A DNA stretch of 53,952 nucleotides from Salipiger thiooxidans (GCF_900102075.1 NZ_FNAV01000024.1:1-53952), one strand, 5' to 3'; counted from the first letter of the stretch, positions 41,717-51,124 are shown. Numbers and translations are program-made. Notes: generated by a model from the letters alone, not told the origin.

Positions 41717-42724
41717 TCAGAGCTTGATCCTGAGGCGGCCCCCGGCCGCGCGCGACACGCAGCCCATGAAGCAATCTCCGCGGGCCTTGTCGGCGTCGGA
41801 GAGGTAATGATCGCGGTGGTCCGGCTCGCCCTCGACAAGCTCCAGCAGGCAGGTGCCGCAGACGCCTTCCGCGCAGGAGGTCAGAACGAAGATCCCTTCG
41901 CGCTCCAGAGCCTCCACAACCGATTCCTCGGGACCTACGGTCACGATCTCTCCGCCGGGAACCAGCTCGATCTCGAAGCTGACTTTCTCGGCGGGGTCGT
42001 CAGTTTCGGGCGCGACAAAGTATTCCCAATGGATCTGGTCCGGGTCCCATCCATTGGCCTTCGCGACCGTCGCCACATGGTCGATAAAGGGGGTGGGGCC
42101 ACAGACGTAGACATGCGTGTCAGGGTTGGGCTCCGCCAGAATCTGGGGAATGTCATAGGCGGGATAGTCCGCATGGCCGTCCACGTGAAGCATGCATTGA
42201 TCGGCAAAAGGGCCGGCCTGGATCAGGTCGCGCAACGCCATCCGGGACAGGTCACGCACACCGTAATGCAACACGAAATCGGCCTTATGGCGCGACAGCG
42301 CATGGGCCATCGACAGAAGCGGCGTGATCCCGATGCCTCCGGCCAGCAGGATGTGCCGCTTGGCACCCAACACCAGCGCGAAATTGTTGCGCGGAAGGCT
42401 CACGGCAACCTCCGCCCCCTCATCAAGCGCATGCATGGCGACCGAGCCGCCCTTGCCATCGGGCTCTTTCAGCACGGCAATCACGTAACGATGCGTCTCG
42501 GCGGGATCGTTACAAAGCGAATAGGCACGCGACATCTGCGGGCCAAGATCGATCATGATGTGATCCCCGGCGCCAAAGGGGGGCAGGGGCGCGCCATCGA
42601 GGCTCGAAAATTCGAAGGCGACGATCCCCTCCGCCGCCGTACGCTTGGCAGTCAGCCGCAAAGTCTGCTTCGCCGGATAAATGTCAGGGAAGGGCTGCGC
42701 GGCCAGTGTGGTTGCATATGCCAT
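41717..42724 (-). CDS. flavin/2Fe-2S reductase, probable P450 partner
   Basis: A 335-residue protein of the phthalate dioxygenase reductase family starting behind GGAAGGTGACC. In order: flavin domain (MSRAYSLCNDPA), NAD domain (HILLAGGIGITPLLSMAHAL; VYVCGPTPFIDH), and ferredoxin domain (SCAEGVCGTCLLEL, with the last Cys in CFMGCVSRAAGG). It is the first gene of the operon and is followed by the P450. This reductase type is fused to P450s in CYP116B enzymes but is uncommon as a separate partner. It is divergent from the third FadR-type regulator, with a long palindrome in between. Confidence 0.92.
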   Translation of the reverse strand: MAYATTLAAQPFPDIYPAKQTLRLTAKRTAAEGIVAFEFSSLDGAPLPPFGAGDHIMIDLGPQMSRAYSLCNDPAETHRYVIAVLKEPDGKGGSVAMHALDEGAEVAVSLPRNNFALVLGAKRHILLAGGIGITPLLSMAHALSRHKADFVLHYGVRDLSRMALRDLIQAGPFADQCMLHVDGHADYPAYDIPQILAEPNPDTHVYVCGPTPFIDHVATVAKANGWDPDQIHWEYFVAPETDDPAEKVSFEIELVPGGEIVTVGPEESVVEALEREGIFVLTSCAEGVCGTCLLELVEGEPDHRDHYLSDADKARGDCFMGCVSRAAGGRLRIKL

Positions 42725-42901
42725 GAGCGGTCACCTTCCGGCCGTTCCATGGAAGGCGGTCGCCTTCTGCACGGGTGATCCATTCCAATCGATCGTCTTG
42801 AACAAGATCGCCATCATGACCGCCCCTCCCAAGGCTGGTTATGCGTCCGGCTCTGGCCGGGACTGCGTCGGTAATCTGCAATCTCTCAGATTCGGCGCGT
42901 T

Positions 42902-42926
42902 ATATCAATGGTTGAACCATTGATAT
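42902..42926. promoter_or_regulatory. FadR-type operator, exact match, 25-bp palindrome
   Basis: ATATCAATGGTT and AACCATTGATAT are perfect 12-bp arms around a single G, containing TGGTTGAACCA (42909-42919). It is the longest perfect site in the window, between the P450 operon (minus) and the regulator at 43016 (plus). Confidence 0.8.
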
Positions 42927-43015
42927 CATCTGTTGAGCTGCGTCTCAACGTCCGGCCTGCTTCGGACCCGTCAGCGCTTGCGGACAGGTTCCCATTCCAT
43001 CGCGGAGGCATTAGT

Positions 43016-43750
43016 TTGGGGCAAAGCAACAAGAGGCCTGTGATCACAGTGTTCAAGCCCGTCAAAAGCATTCGCACCTTCGAGGCGATTTCCGATCAGA
43101 TCCGGCGGCAAATCGAAACCGGAGTCCTTCAACCAGGCGACAAGCTTCCGTCTGACCGCGAATTGGCGGTGCAGTTTGGGGTGTCCCGGAATTCCGTCCG
43201 TGAGGCCCTCAGGATTCTGGAAAGCGCCAGCATCCTTGAACTGCAGCAAGGCGCAAGCGGCGGGGCCTTTATCCTTGAAGGGGATGGATCGAACGTCAGC
43301 CGGTCGATCAGCGACATGATGGCGCTGAAGCAGATCAGCCTGCAGCATGTTACCGAAGCCCGGGTCGAGCTGATGAACGTGATCCTGCGGCTGGCCTGCG
43401 AAAATGCCGATGCGAGCGATTTCGAGCTTCTCGAAAAGAACATCAACACGACCCGCGCGGCTGTCGAGACGAACGATCTCGAGTTGCAGATGGAATCGAC
43501 CAAGGACTTCTACACGATCATCGCGCAATCGACGAAGAACCCGATGTATACGCTGATCGTCGCGCCGATCTCGGAAGTCGTGCGGCGCTTCGTGCGCGAG
43601 GCCGGCATTCGCATTCCCATCGAGGTGGTCAAGACCCGCGAACAGCTGCTGCAATTGCTGCGGGATCGTGACGCCGAGGGCGCGATCGCGGTGCTGAGCG
43701 CCCATCTGGACACAATCCACGAGGCCATTCTGCATCGCTCGCATCACTAG
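43016..43750 (+). CDS. FadR-subfamily GntR regulator (third of three)
   Basis: A 244-residue regulator. A TTG start at 43016, seven bases after GGAGG, is chosen; an in-frame ATG at 42908 lies inside the palindromic operator and has no ribosome site. The winged helix (PGDKLPSDRELAVQFGVSRN) is standard. The FCD domain has lost His residues kept in the other two regulators: FYT instead of FYH and QLLQLL instead of xxVxHL, with only AHLDTIH retained. It probably does not bind metal in the same way and may sense a different ligand. It most likely controls the P450 operon and itself. Confidence 0.85.
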   Translation: MGQSNKRPVITVFKPVKSIRTFEAISDQIRRQIETGVLQPGDKLPSDRELAVQFGVSRNSVREALRILESASILELQQGASGGAFILEGDGSNVSRSISDMMALKQISLQHVTEARVELMNVILRLACENADASDFELLEKNINTTRAAVETNDLELQMESTKDFYTIIAQSTKNPMYTLIVAPISEVVRRFVREAGIRIPIEVVKTREQLLQLLRDRDAEGAIAVLSAHLDTIHEAILHRSHH

Positions 43751-43772
43751 GCAACGCCGACCTGTTCCGACA

Positions 43773-43790
43773 CGCGCCACCCTGGGCGCG
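43773..43790 (+). terminator. hairpin after the third GntR gene
   Basis: CGCGCC (43773-43778) and GGCGCG (43785-43790) followed by CATCGTTTCTTT, just downstream of the regulator stop and before the convergent FadJ-like gene. Confidence 0.5.
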
Positions 43791-43824
43791 CATCGTTTCT
43801 TTCCGAACGGCCCCTTGGACGGGC

Positions 43825-45984
43825 CTAGATAAAGGCCTCGTTCCGGACGGCCTTGTCGCGCAGCAGCGCGGGCGGGCGGAACCGTTCGCCATAGGTGTCG
43901 GCCAGAGCATCGGCACGGGCCGCGAATTCCGCCGTGCCGACCATGTTGACGAATTGCAAAACGCCGCCGGTCCAGCGCGGATAGCCGATCCCCAGTATTG
44001 ACCCGACATTCGCATCCCGCACGGTTTCCACCACCCCTTCCTCGAAGATGCGGATCGCCTCGATGGCCTGGATGTAAAGCAGGCGGTCTTCGACGTCCCG
44101 GGTGTCGATCTGCGTGTCGCCCGCGTTGAAATGTGTGGCAAGGCCGGGCCAGAACGTCTTGGTCCCGTCCGCGCCGTAATCGTAGAACCCGCCGCCGGCG
44201 GCGCGCCCCTTGCGGCCAAGCTCGACCATCTTCGCGACGATGTCGTAGCCGGCGGCGGGGGGCAGGGTCTTGCCCTCGGCTTCCGCGTCGCGCAGCGCCT
44301 GTTGCCGCGCGGAATTGGTGAGGATGAGCGACACCTGATCCAGAACGGTCAGCGGCCCGACCGGCAGCCCGGCATCCGCCGCGACATTCTCGACCACGGC
44401 GGGCGAGACGCCGTCCTCGACCATCTGCGCCCCTTCGCGGGTGTAGGTGCCGAAGACGCGGCTGGTGAAAAAGCCCCGGCTGTCGTTCACCACGATGGGG
44501 GTCTTGCCGATCTGCTGCACGAAATCGAGCGCACCTGCCAGGGTCTCGGCGCTTGTCTCGCGCCCCTTGATGATCTCGACCAGCGGCATCCGGTCCACCG
44601 GCGAAAAGAAATGCAGTCCGATGAAGGCATCGGGCCGCGTCGCCGCCTCGGCCAGCCCGGTGATCGGCAGGGTCGATGTGTTGGAGGCGAGGATTCCGCC
44701 CGGGGCCAGCATCGGTTCGGCCTCCCGGGTGACGGTGGATTTGAGCGCGCGATCCTCGAACACCGCCTCGATGATCAGCTCGCAGCCGGCAAGGTCGGTC
44801 GCCGCACCCGTGGGGGTGATCCGATCCAGCGCCGCGTCGGCCCGGTCGCGGCTCATCCGACCCCGGTCAATTTGCGTGTCAAGCTGTGCGCGCAGCTGGT
44901 CTTTGCCCTTGGTCGCCGCCTCGGTCGTGACATCCTTGAGCACGCTGTCGATCCCGCGCGAAGCGGCGGCAAGCGCGATACCGCGCCCCATCATGCCCGC
45001 GCCTAGCACGCCAAGGCGGGACACACGGCGCGGGGCGATACCCTCGGGCCGCGCCTTGCCGGAATTCGCCTCCTGCATGTGGAAAAACAGCGTCGTGATC
45101 ATGTTTTTGGCCACGGGGCCGGTGGCGACGGCGGCGAAATGGCGGCTTTCGATCCTCGAGGCCGAGGCGAAATCCACGCTCGCCCCTTCGATCGCGGCGC
45201 GCATCGCGGCCTCTTGCGCCGGGTAGCGCCCGCGCGATTTCTTCATGAGAAGGGTCGGGGCCGTGCGCAGATAGAGCGAATCCGCGACATAGGCCTCGGT
45301 GCTGCCGGGCAGGCTGTAGCCCTTGCGGTCCCACGGCTTGGCCAGCTCCGGGTCGGACCCGATCCAGTCGCGGGCCATTTGCAGCGCGGTGTCGGTGCCC
45401 CTTGCCGTATCTGTCAAAAGCCCCAGAGAAAGCGCCTTTGCCGGAGCCATGGTCTTGCCCTCCACGATCAGCGGCACGGCCGCCTGCAACCCGATCATGC
45501 GCACCAGCCGAACGATGCCACCCGCCGCCGGGATCAGGCCGAGGGTCGTCTCGGGCAGGCCTAGCCTGACGCCCTTGGCATCCACGCAAAAGCGGGCGTG
45601 ACAGGCCAGGCACAGCTCCATCCCGCCGCCCAATGCGGTGCCGTTGATCACGGCGGCCACGGGCCGGCCCAGCAGCTCGAGCCGCCGGAGCAGCGCCTTG
45701 GTGTCTTCGGCGCGACGAAAGCTTTCGGCGGCATCACCCGGCGCAAGCGCCAGGATGGCGCTCAGGTCACCGCCGGCCAGGAACGTCTCTTTGGCCGAGG
45801 TGACGATAACGCCCTTGATGGTGTCGCGCTCGGCCTCGAGCCGGTCGATGCAGTGCTCGAGCGACGTGCGGAAAGCCGTGTTCATCATGTTGGCCGATCT
45901 GCCGGGGTTGTCGAGCGTCAGCGTGACGATACCGTCGCCGGCGCGGTCATATCGGATGACATCCGGCTGTGTTTCCCTGTTCAT
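43825..45984 (-). CDS. fadJ: bifunctional enoyl-CoA hydratase/3-hydroxyacyl-CoA dehydrogenase
   Basis: A 719-residue multifunctional beta-oxidation enzyme. Residues 1 to about 190 are a crotonase domain (INGTALGGGMELCLACHARF; LPETTLGLIPAAGGIVRL, with the Glu kept). From about 325 comes the NAD domain (LGVLGAGMMGRGIALAAASR), then the dehydrogenase signature IGLHFFSPVDRMPLVEII and two C-terminal helical domains ending near RWTGGVLQFVN. It hydrates enoyl-CoA and oxidises the product to 3-ketoacyl-CoA. The thiolase that would cleave this product is encoded three bases upstream in the same operon. Confidence 0.93.
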   Translation of the reverse strand: MNRETQPDVIRYDRAGDGIVTLTLDNPGRSANMMNTAFRTSLEHCIDRLEAERDTIKGVIVTSAKETFLAGGDLSAILALAPGDAAESFRRAEDTKALLRRLELLGRPVAAVINGTALGGGMELCLACHARFCVDAKGVRLGLPETTLGLIPAAGGIVRLVRMIGLQAAVPLIVEGKTMAPAKALSLGLLTDTARGTDTALQMARDWIGSDPELAKPWDRKGYSLPGSTEAYVADSLYLRTAPTLLMKKSRGRYPAQEAAMRAAIEGASVDFASASRIESRHFAAVATGPVAKNMITTLFFHMQEANSGKARPEGIAPRRVSRLGVLGAGMMGRGIALAAASRGIDSVLKDVTTEAATKGKDQLRAQLDTQIDRGRMSRDRADAALDRITPTGAATDLAGCELIIEAVFEDRALKSTVTREAEPMLAPGGILASNTSTLPITGLAEAATRPDAFIGLHFFSPVDRMPLVEIIKGRETSAETLAGALDFVQQIGKTPIVVNDSRGFFTSRVFGTYTREGAQMVEDGVSPAVVENVAADAGLPVGPLTVLDQVSLILTNSARQQALRDAEAEGKTLPPAAGYDIVAKMVELGRKGRAAGGGFYDYGADGTKTFWPGLATHFNAGDTQIDTRDVEDRLLYIQAIEAIRIFEEGVVETVRDANVGSILGIGYPRWTGGVLQFVNMVGTAEFAARADALADTYGERFRPPALLRDKAVRNEAFI

Positions 45985-45987
45985 CTG

Positions 45988-47193
45988 TCAGACCCTTTCC
46001 AAAACCAATGCGGAGCCCATGCCGCCCATGACACAGGCGGTCACCACGCCGACCTGCTTGTCGGCGCGTTCCAGTTCGTCGAGCAGCGTGCCGACCAGCA
46101 TCCCGCCGGTCGCGCCAAGCGGGTGGCCCAGGGCGATGGCCCCGCCGTTCACGTTGATCCGGTCCATGTCCACGCCGGTGGCCTCGGCAAAGCGCAGGAC
46201 GACCGAGGAAAACGCCTCGTTCACTTCGAAAAGATCGACGTCCGACAGCGTCATGCCAGCCCGGGACAGCGCCAGTTCGGTCGACGGCGCGGGAGCCGAG
46301 AGCATGATGGTCGGCTCATCCCCGATGGCAGCCGCCGACACGACCCGCGCGCGGGGCGTCAGGCCCAGCTTTTCGCCCATCTCGCGCGAGCCGACCATGA
46401 CCAGCGAGGCGCCGTCCACCACGCCCGAGGAGTTGCCGCTGGTGTGGATGTGGTTGATCGCGGCGACCTGCGGATAGCGCGACAGGGCCACGGCATCGAA
46501 ACCCATCTTGCCCATCTGCTCGAACGACGGCGCCAGCGCCGCCAGCTTGTCGAGCGAGGTGTCGGGGCGCACCGTTTCGTCGCGGTCCAGGATGACAAGC
46601 CCGCTCTCGTCCGTCACGGGCACGATCGACCGGTCGAACCGCCCCTCGGCCTGCGCCTGCGCCGCCCGTTGGTGCGACTGCAGCGCATAGGCATCCACAT
46701 CGGCCCGGGTCAGCCCGTCGAGGCTGGCGATCAGGTCGGCGGCCACGCCGGTCGGCAACTGGCGCAGCTTGAAGGACAGGTCGGGCAACGTGTCGCTCGC
46801 GCCCGGCGCCCCGCCCATCCGCACGCGGGACATGCTTTCGACGCCCCCCGCCAGCACGAGGCGTTCCCAGCCCGACATCACCTTTTGCGCCGCGATGGCC
46901 AGGGATTCGATGGCAGAGCCGCAATAGCGGTTGATCTGGGTGCCCGGCACGCGGCTGTTCCAGCCCGCCATGAGCACCGCCGTCCGGGCGATGTCGCCGC
47001 CCTGTTCCTGGCGCGGCTGCGCACAGCCCAGAACGACGTCATCGACCAGCCCGGTGTCCAGCGCGTGCCGCGCCTCGAGCGCGTTCAATAGCCTGGCGAC
47101 CAGAGAGATCGGATCGACTTCGTGCAGCCCGCCCCCCGCCTTGCCCCGGCCTCGGGGCGTTCGGATGGCGTCAAAGATATAGGCCTGGGACAT
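45988..47193 (-). CDS. acetyl-CoA C-acyltransferase (true thiolase)
   Basis: A 401-residue thiolase with the full catalytic set: nucleophile C91 in INRYCGSAIES, His in GGAIALGHPLGATGG and the second Cys in VVTACVMGGMGSAL. It starts behind GGAGGACCC. This contrasts with the two cysteine-less homologues at 9572 and 36391. Paired with the FadJ-like gene it forms the trifunctional-type beta-oxidation unit that releases acetyl-CoA. The upstream synthetase gene is 75 bases away. Confidence 0.94.
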   Translation of the reverse strand: MSQAYIFDAIRTPRGRGKAGGGLHEVDPISLVARLLNALEARHALDTGLVDDVVLGCAQPRQEQGGDIARTAVLMAGWNSRVPGTQINRYCGSAIESLAIAAQKVMSGWERLVLAGGVESMSRVRMGGAPGASDTLPDLSFKLRQLPTGVAADLIASLDGLTRADVDAYALQSHQRAAQAQAEGRFDRSIVPVTDESGLVILDRDETVRPDTSLDKLAALAPSFEQMGKMGFDAVALSRYPQVAAINHIHTSGNSSGVVDGASLVMVGSREMGEKLGLTPRARVVSAAAIGDEPTIMLSAPAPSTELALSRAGMTLSDVDLFEVNEAFSSVVLRFAEATGVDMDRINVNGGAIALGHPLGATGGMLVGTLLDELERADKQVGVVTACVMGGMGSALVLERV

Positions 47194-47268
47194 GGGTCCT
47201 CCGTCTGTTTCCTCGGCGCGCAGGCAGTCGGCGCCGGGTGCAATGGCGATGGTTTCGGGGGGCAGGGG

Positions 47269-48810
47269 TCAGATCCGGCGTCCGGTCTGTTCCCAATAGG
47301 GGGCGCGCAGCAGGATCTTTCTGACCTTGCCCGTGTCTTCGCGCGGCAGCGTGTCGGCAAAGACGACCCGGCGCGGCACCTTGTAGCCGGCCAGCCTGTC
47401 GCGGAGGCGGGTCTGGATGGCCGTGGCATCGCTCTGCGCGCCGTCGCGCAACTGGATGTGGGCACAGACGGATTCTCCAAATTCCGCGTCGGGAATGCCG
47501 AAGACCGCGCAATCGGCGACCTCCTCCATCCCGTGCAGGACGGCCTCGATCTCGGCCGGGTAGATGTTCACGCCGCCCGAGATGATCATGTCTTTGTTGC
47601 GGTCGCAGATGAACAGGTAGCCGTCGTCGTCCAGATAGCCGGCATCTCCCGGCACGATCAGCCCGTTCATGAAGCTGGCGGCGGTTTCGTCCTCGCGGTT
47701 GCGATAGACGAAATCGGTGATCCCCGGCGACCGGCCAAGGATCGTGCCGACCGTGTTGGGGGGCAGTTCGTTGCCCGCATCGTCCACGATCATGAGTCCG
47801 GCCCCCGGTATCTTGCGCCCCACCGTGCCGGGCCGTTCGAGCCATTCCTGCGAGCTGCAGAGGGTGATGTTGCCCATCTCGGTCGAGCCGTAGAATTCGG
47901 TCACGATCGGGCCGAGCCAGTCGATCATCGCCCGCTTGACGTCCGGCGGGCAGGGGGCAGCGGCATGGGAGATGTAGCGCAGCGACGACAGGTCATAGCC
48001 CTCGCGCACCTCGCGGGGCAGCTTCAGCAGCCGCGAGAACATGATCGGGACCATGTTGAGATGCGTGATCCGCTCGCGTTCGACAAGGGCCAGAAGCTCC
48101 TCGGCGTCGAACCGCGCGACGACGAAGAGATCCGCCCCGAAGCTGTAGCAGAAATTCGCGTGGATCGTGGGGGCGGCGTGGTAATGGGGCCCGATCACGG
48201 CGGTGCGTATCTGCGCGCCCTCCTGCCCGGCCAGCCCGTAGACCTGCATCAGCGCATTGCGTGAGGCCTTGGCCTGGTCCGGGGTGCGCGGATGACGCAC
48301 GACGCCCTTGGGGTGGCCCGTGGTGCCCGAGGTATAGATCACGTTGCTGGGCATGGGGGGTGTGTCGCTGATCATCGGCGCGCAGGCATCGCGCCAGGCG
48401 CGATAATCCTGCGTGCCCTCGGGCACCCGCGCGCAGGACGGGTCGAGACCGAAGGTGTCGCACAGCACCGGAGGCGTCGGCAAAACCAGCACTCGAACCC
48501 CTGGCGGAAAGGCCCCAGCCCCGGCCGAGAGGTAAAGATCGGAATGGGCGACGACGATCTTCGCCCCGCAATCGTTCAGCACGTAAAGCGTTTCCTCGGG
48601 CGCGTTGTGCCAGTTCAGCGGAACCGCCTGCACGCCTGTGATCGCCGCCGCCTGCTCGACCTCGAGAAAGGTCAGGTCGTTGCGCAGCAAAAGCGCGACC
48701 GAATCTCCCGCGCGCAGCCCCTCGTTCAGCAAGGCGGTGGCCACCCGGCCAAAGCGGTCGCGGAAGGCATCCCGGGACAGGGATTCGCCGCCCAACATTG
48801 TCAAAGTCAT
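47269..48810 (-). CDS. acyl-CoA synthetase (AMP-forming)
   Basis: A 513-residue class I adenylate-forming ligase with NVIYTSGTTGHPKGVVRHP, VTEFYGSTEMGN, DAGYLDDDGYLFICDRNKDM and the C-terminal DTGKVRKILLRAPYW, which contains the catalytic Lys. It is similar in style to the synthetase at 2776 (shared VKR, LKLPREVR and RYISH or RFISH segments), so the two are probably paralogues with different substrates. It is the first gene of the operon 48810-43825, about 190 bases downstream of a FadR-type operator. Confidence 0.92.
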   Translation of the reverse strand: MTLTMLGGESLSRDAFRDRFGRVATALLNEGLRAGDSVALLLRNDLTFLEVEQAAAITGVQAVPLNWHNAPEETLYVLNDCGAKIVVAHSDLYLSAGAGAFPPGVRVLVLPTPPVLCDTFGLDPSCARVPEGTQDYRAWRDACAPMISDTPPMPSNVIYTSGTTGHPKGVVRHPRTPDQAKASRNALMQVYGLAGQEGAQIRTAVIGPHYHAAPTIHANFCYSFGADLFVVARFDAEELLALVERERITHLNMVPIMFSRLLKLPREVREGYDLSSLRYISHAAAPCPPDVKRAMIDWLGPIVTEFYGSTEMGNITLCSSQEWLERPGTVGRKIPGAGLMIVDDAGNELPPNTVGTILGRSPGITDFVYRNREDETAASFMNGLIVPGDAGYLDDDGYLFICDRNKDMIISGGVNIYPAEIEAVLHGMEEVADCAVFGIPDAEFGESVCAHIQLRDGAQSDATAIQTRLRDRLAGYKVPRRVVFADTLPREDTGKVRKILLRAPYWEQTGRRI

Positions 48811-48996
48811 CGTCTCTCTCCCGTTCTGATCGGCGCGCCTTGGCCGGGTCAGGCCCGTGCTGCCCTGGGCGTATGGTCTGTGAGGATGGCGCGTGAGGCC
48901 GCGTTTCCGGCGCGGAATGTCCGCCGCGCGGGCTTAGGGCCTGTCTCGAAACTCGCGTCCATTGCGCCTCTTGCGCGGCACGTTTTCATCTGCATG

Positions 48997-49021
48997 GTTT
49001 CTATGGTAGAACCATTGAAAC
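48997..49021. promoter_or_regulatory. FadR-type operator, exact match, before the beta-oxidation operon
   Basis: TGGTAGAACCA (49004-49014) within a longer dyad GTTTC-T-ATGGT-AGA-ACCAT-T-GAAAC. It lies between the TRAP terminator and the acyl-CoA synthetase gene. Confidence 0.72.
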
Positions 49022-49092
49022 ATCAACCACAGAATCCATCCGGAACGCCCTATCCCGCGCCCCACGTCGGAAGCCCGGGGCCAAAAATGAAA

Positions 49093-49116
49093 CGGCCCCC
49101 GACAATGCGGGGGCCG
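49093..49116 (-). terminator. rho-independent terminator of the TRAP operon
   Basis: GGCCCCCG (49094-49101) pairs with CGGGGGCC (49108-49115) around a 6-base loop; the minus strand continues as TTTCATTTTT. Confidence 0.75.
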
Positions 49117-49137
49117 GTGCCTGATCGGTCTGTGCGC

Positions 49138-50481
49138 CTATGGCCCAAGAAGCGACGGCAGCCAGAGCGAGATCGCCGGGAAGGACAACAGCAGCAGCAG
49201 CGTGACGAGGTCGACGGCCAGGAACCCCAACACGCCCCGGAACATCGTCTCGAGCTTGACCTCGTCCCCGACGACCCCCTTCAGGACAAAGACGTTGAGT
49301 CCGAGCGGCGGGGTGATCATGCCGATCTCGAGGAGCTTGATCAGGATGATGCCGAACCAGATCAGGTTGTAGCCCAGCCCCTCGATCACGGGGATCACCA
49401 CGGGCAGGGTCAGCAGCATGATCCCCAGCGGCTCCATGAAGCTGCCAAGGACGATGTAGAGCAGGGCGATCAGCAAGAGCACCACAAATGGCGCAACGTC
49501 GAGACCCAGGAAGAAGCCCGACAGGATCTGCGTGACTCCGGTCAGCGTGATGAAGGCGACAAAGATCTTGGCCCCGATCACGATGGCAAAGATGCTGCCG
49601 GTCTGCACCACGGTCTCGATCAGCGATCCGCGCGCGATCTGCGGGGTCAGGCGGCGGCTCAGCAGCGAAATGCCATAGGCCCCGATGGCCCCGATGGCCG
49701 CCGCTTCGGTCGCGGTGACGATGCCGGCGTAAAGCCCGCCCATCACGATGGTGAAGAGGGCGATCACCGACCAGACGCCGCCCAGCGACCGCATCCGCTC
49801 GGGCCAGCCGACCCTGCCGGGGCGGGGGGCCCAGCCGGGTTGCACATAGGCACGGACCCCGATGTAAAGCATGAACATCAGCGCGCTGAGAAGGCCCGGC
49901 ACGATCCCGGCCTGCAACAGCCGCCCCACCGATTGCTCGGTGAAAATCGCATAGAGAATCATGAGGATAGAGGGCGGAATCAGTGCCCCGAGCGTGCCGC
50001 CCATGGCAACGACGCCGGTCGCCAGACCCTTGTCGTACTTGTTGCGGATCATCTCGGGCACGGCCAGCTTGCCCATCGCGGCGGCGGTCGCAAGGCTCGA
50101 TCCGCTGACGGCCGCGAACATGGCGCAGCCGACGATGGTCGCCATCGCCAGACCGCCGGGCAGACCCGACATCCAGGCCCGGCCGGCGGCGTACATGTCC
50201 TTGGTAAAGCCCGAATAGAAGGCGACGAACCCCATCAGCAGGAACAGCGGAATGGCGATCAGCGTGTAATTGGCGACCGCGTCATAGGGTTCGCTTTTCA
50301 GATAGGTCCAGGCAATGTTGATGCCGCGTTCCAGGTTGGCCGGACGGTTCGCAGGAAAGGCGAAGGACAGGACCATGCCGCCCACGCCGACAAGCCCGAG
50401 CGAGACCGCCAGCGGCGCGCGCAGCGCGACGAGGGCAAGCATCACGAAAATGCCGCCAATTCCAAGGGTCATGGGATCCAT
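49138..50481 (-). CDS. dctM: TRAP transporter large permease
   Basis: A 447-residue DctM protein of about twelve membrane segments, with FAAVSGSSLATAAAMGKLAVPEMI, MGGTLGALIPPSILMILYAI and EIGMITPPLGLNVFVLKGV. It follows the small permease gene after 33 bases and is closed by the terminator at 49093. It forms a complete DctPQM set with its two upstream neighbours, next to the beta-oxidation operon. Confidence 0.93.
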   Translation of the reverse strand: MDPMTLGIGGIFVMLALVALRAPLAVSLGLVGVGGMVLSFAFPANRPANLERGINIAWTYLKSEPYDAVANYTLIAIPLFLLMGFVAFYSGFTKDMYAAGRAWMSGLPGGLAMATIVGCAMFAAVSGSSLATAAAMGKLAVPEMIRNKYDKGLATGVVAMGGTLGALIPPSILMILYAIFTEQSVGRLLQAGIVPGLLSALMFMLYIGVRAYVQPGWAPRPGRVGWPERMRSLGGVWSVIALFTIVMGGLYAGIVTATEAAAIGAIGAYGISLLSRRLTPQIARGSLIETVVQTGSIFAIVIGAKIFVAFITLTGVTQILSGFFLGLDVAPFVVLLLIALLYIVLGSFMEPLGIMLLTLPVVIPVIEGLGYNLIWFGIILIKLLEIGMITPPLGLNVFVLKGVVGDEVKLETMFRGVLGFLAVDLVTLLLLLSFPAISLWLPSLLGP

Positions 50482-50514
50482 GTTCTGTTTCCTGTTCGTG
50501 GCGTTTGGGGTCGG

Positions 50515-51018
50515 TCAGGCCGGATCGGACGGGGCCTGTCCGTCGCCCGCGTCGAAGATGGGGCGCGCAAGCTCGAGCAGCAGCCTCAGGACGAAACCGA
50601 TCAGGCCCAGGGTCATGGCCGCATGGACGGGCCAGGTCAGCAGGTCGAGCTCGCCATATTCGATGTCGTTGATCTTGTAGGCCTTCAGGGTCGCGGCATA
50701 GGCCGTGGCGGCGAGCAGCCCGTAGAAGAGCAGGCTGAGAACGCGGCCGAAGACCTCGAGCCTGCTCAGCCCGGCGGGGGGCAGCCAGTCCGAGAACAGC
50801 GTCACCGACACGTGCTGGCGCACCTTCTGCACATGCGACAACGGCAGGAAGACGAGCAGCGCCATCAACATCTGGTTGATGACCACGTCATCCGGCACTG
50901 GGCGGTTGAGAAAGTAGCGACCCAGCGCCGAAAGGCCGGTCATGGTCATCATGACGGCCAGGGCGGCGGCGGCAAAGGCCACCAAAGCCTGATCCAGCAG
51001 ATTGACGAGCTTTCTCAT
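50515..51018 (-). CDS. dctQ: TRAP transporter small permease
   Basis: A 167-residue membrane protein with four membrane segments starting at 51018 behind GGAGGTCGTGCC. It has VVINQMLMALLVFLPLSHVQK in the second segment and HVSVTLF in the loop, as in DctQ. It has its own operator at 51114, so the permease genes may be expressed separately from the binding protein upstream. Confidence 0.87.
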   Translation of the reverse strand: MRKLVNLLDQALVAFAAAALAVMMTMTGLSALGRYFLNRPVPDDVVINQMLMALLVFLPLSHVQKVRQHVSVTLFSDWLPPAGLSRLEVFGRVLSLLFYGLLAATAYAATLKAYKINDIEYGELDLLTWPVHAAMTLGLIGFVLRLLLELARPIFDAGDGQAPSDPA

Positions 51019-51113
51019 GGCACGACCTCCGATAAGACTGATGGGGCAAGGCACCCTGCCGGCGCCGCGACGGACAGGCGGTTCGCAATGTACGTCCGAC
51101 GCCGGCCTGAATG

Positions 51114-51124
51114 TGGTAGGACCA
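51114..51124. promoter_or_regulatory. FadR-type operator, exact match, before TRAP permease genes
   Basis: TGGTAGGACCA, followed by TTGAAC, in the 235-base gap between the binding-protein stop (51254) and the small permease start (51018). Confidence 0.68.

Larger units (their letters stand above)
48811..49137. other. 327-base gap with operator and terminator
   Basis: No gene was recognised. It holds the FadR-type operator at 49004 and, nearer the TRAP genes, the terminator at 49093. The 190 bases between operator and synthetase start form an unusually long leader with no recognised structure. Confidence 0.5.

Noticed and set aside
42908..43015. ATG at 42908 as the start of the third GntR regulator
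   Set aside because: The ATG is part of the palindromic operator and has no ribosome site; the TTG at 43016 follows GGAGG and gives the usual family length.
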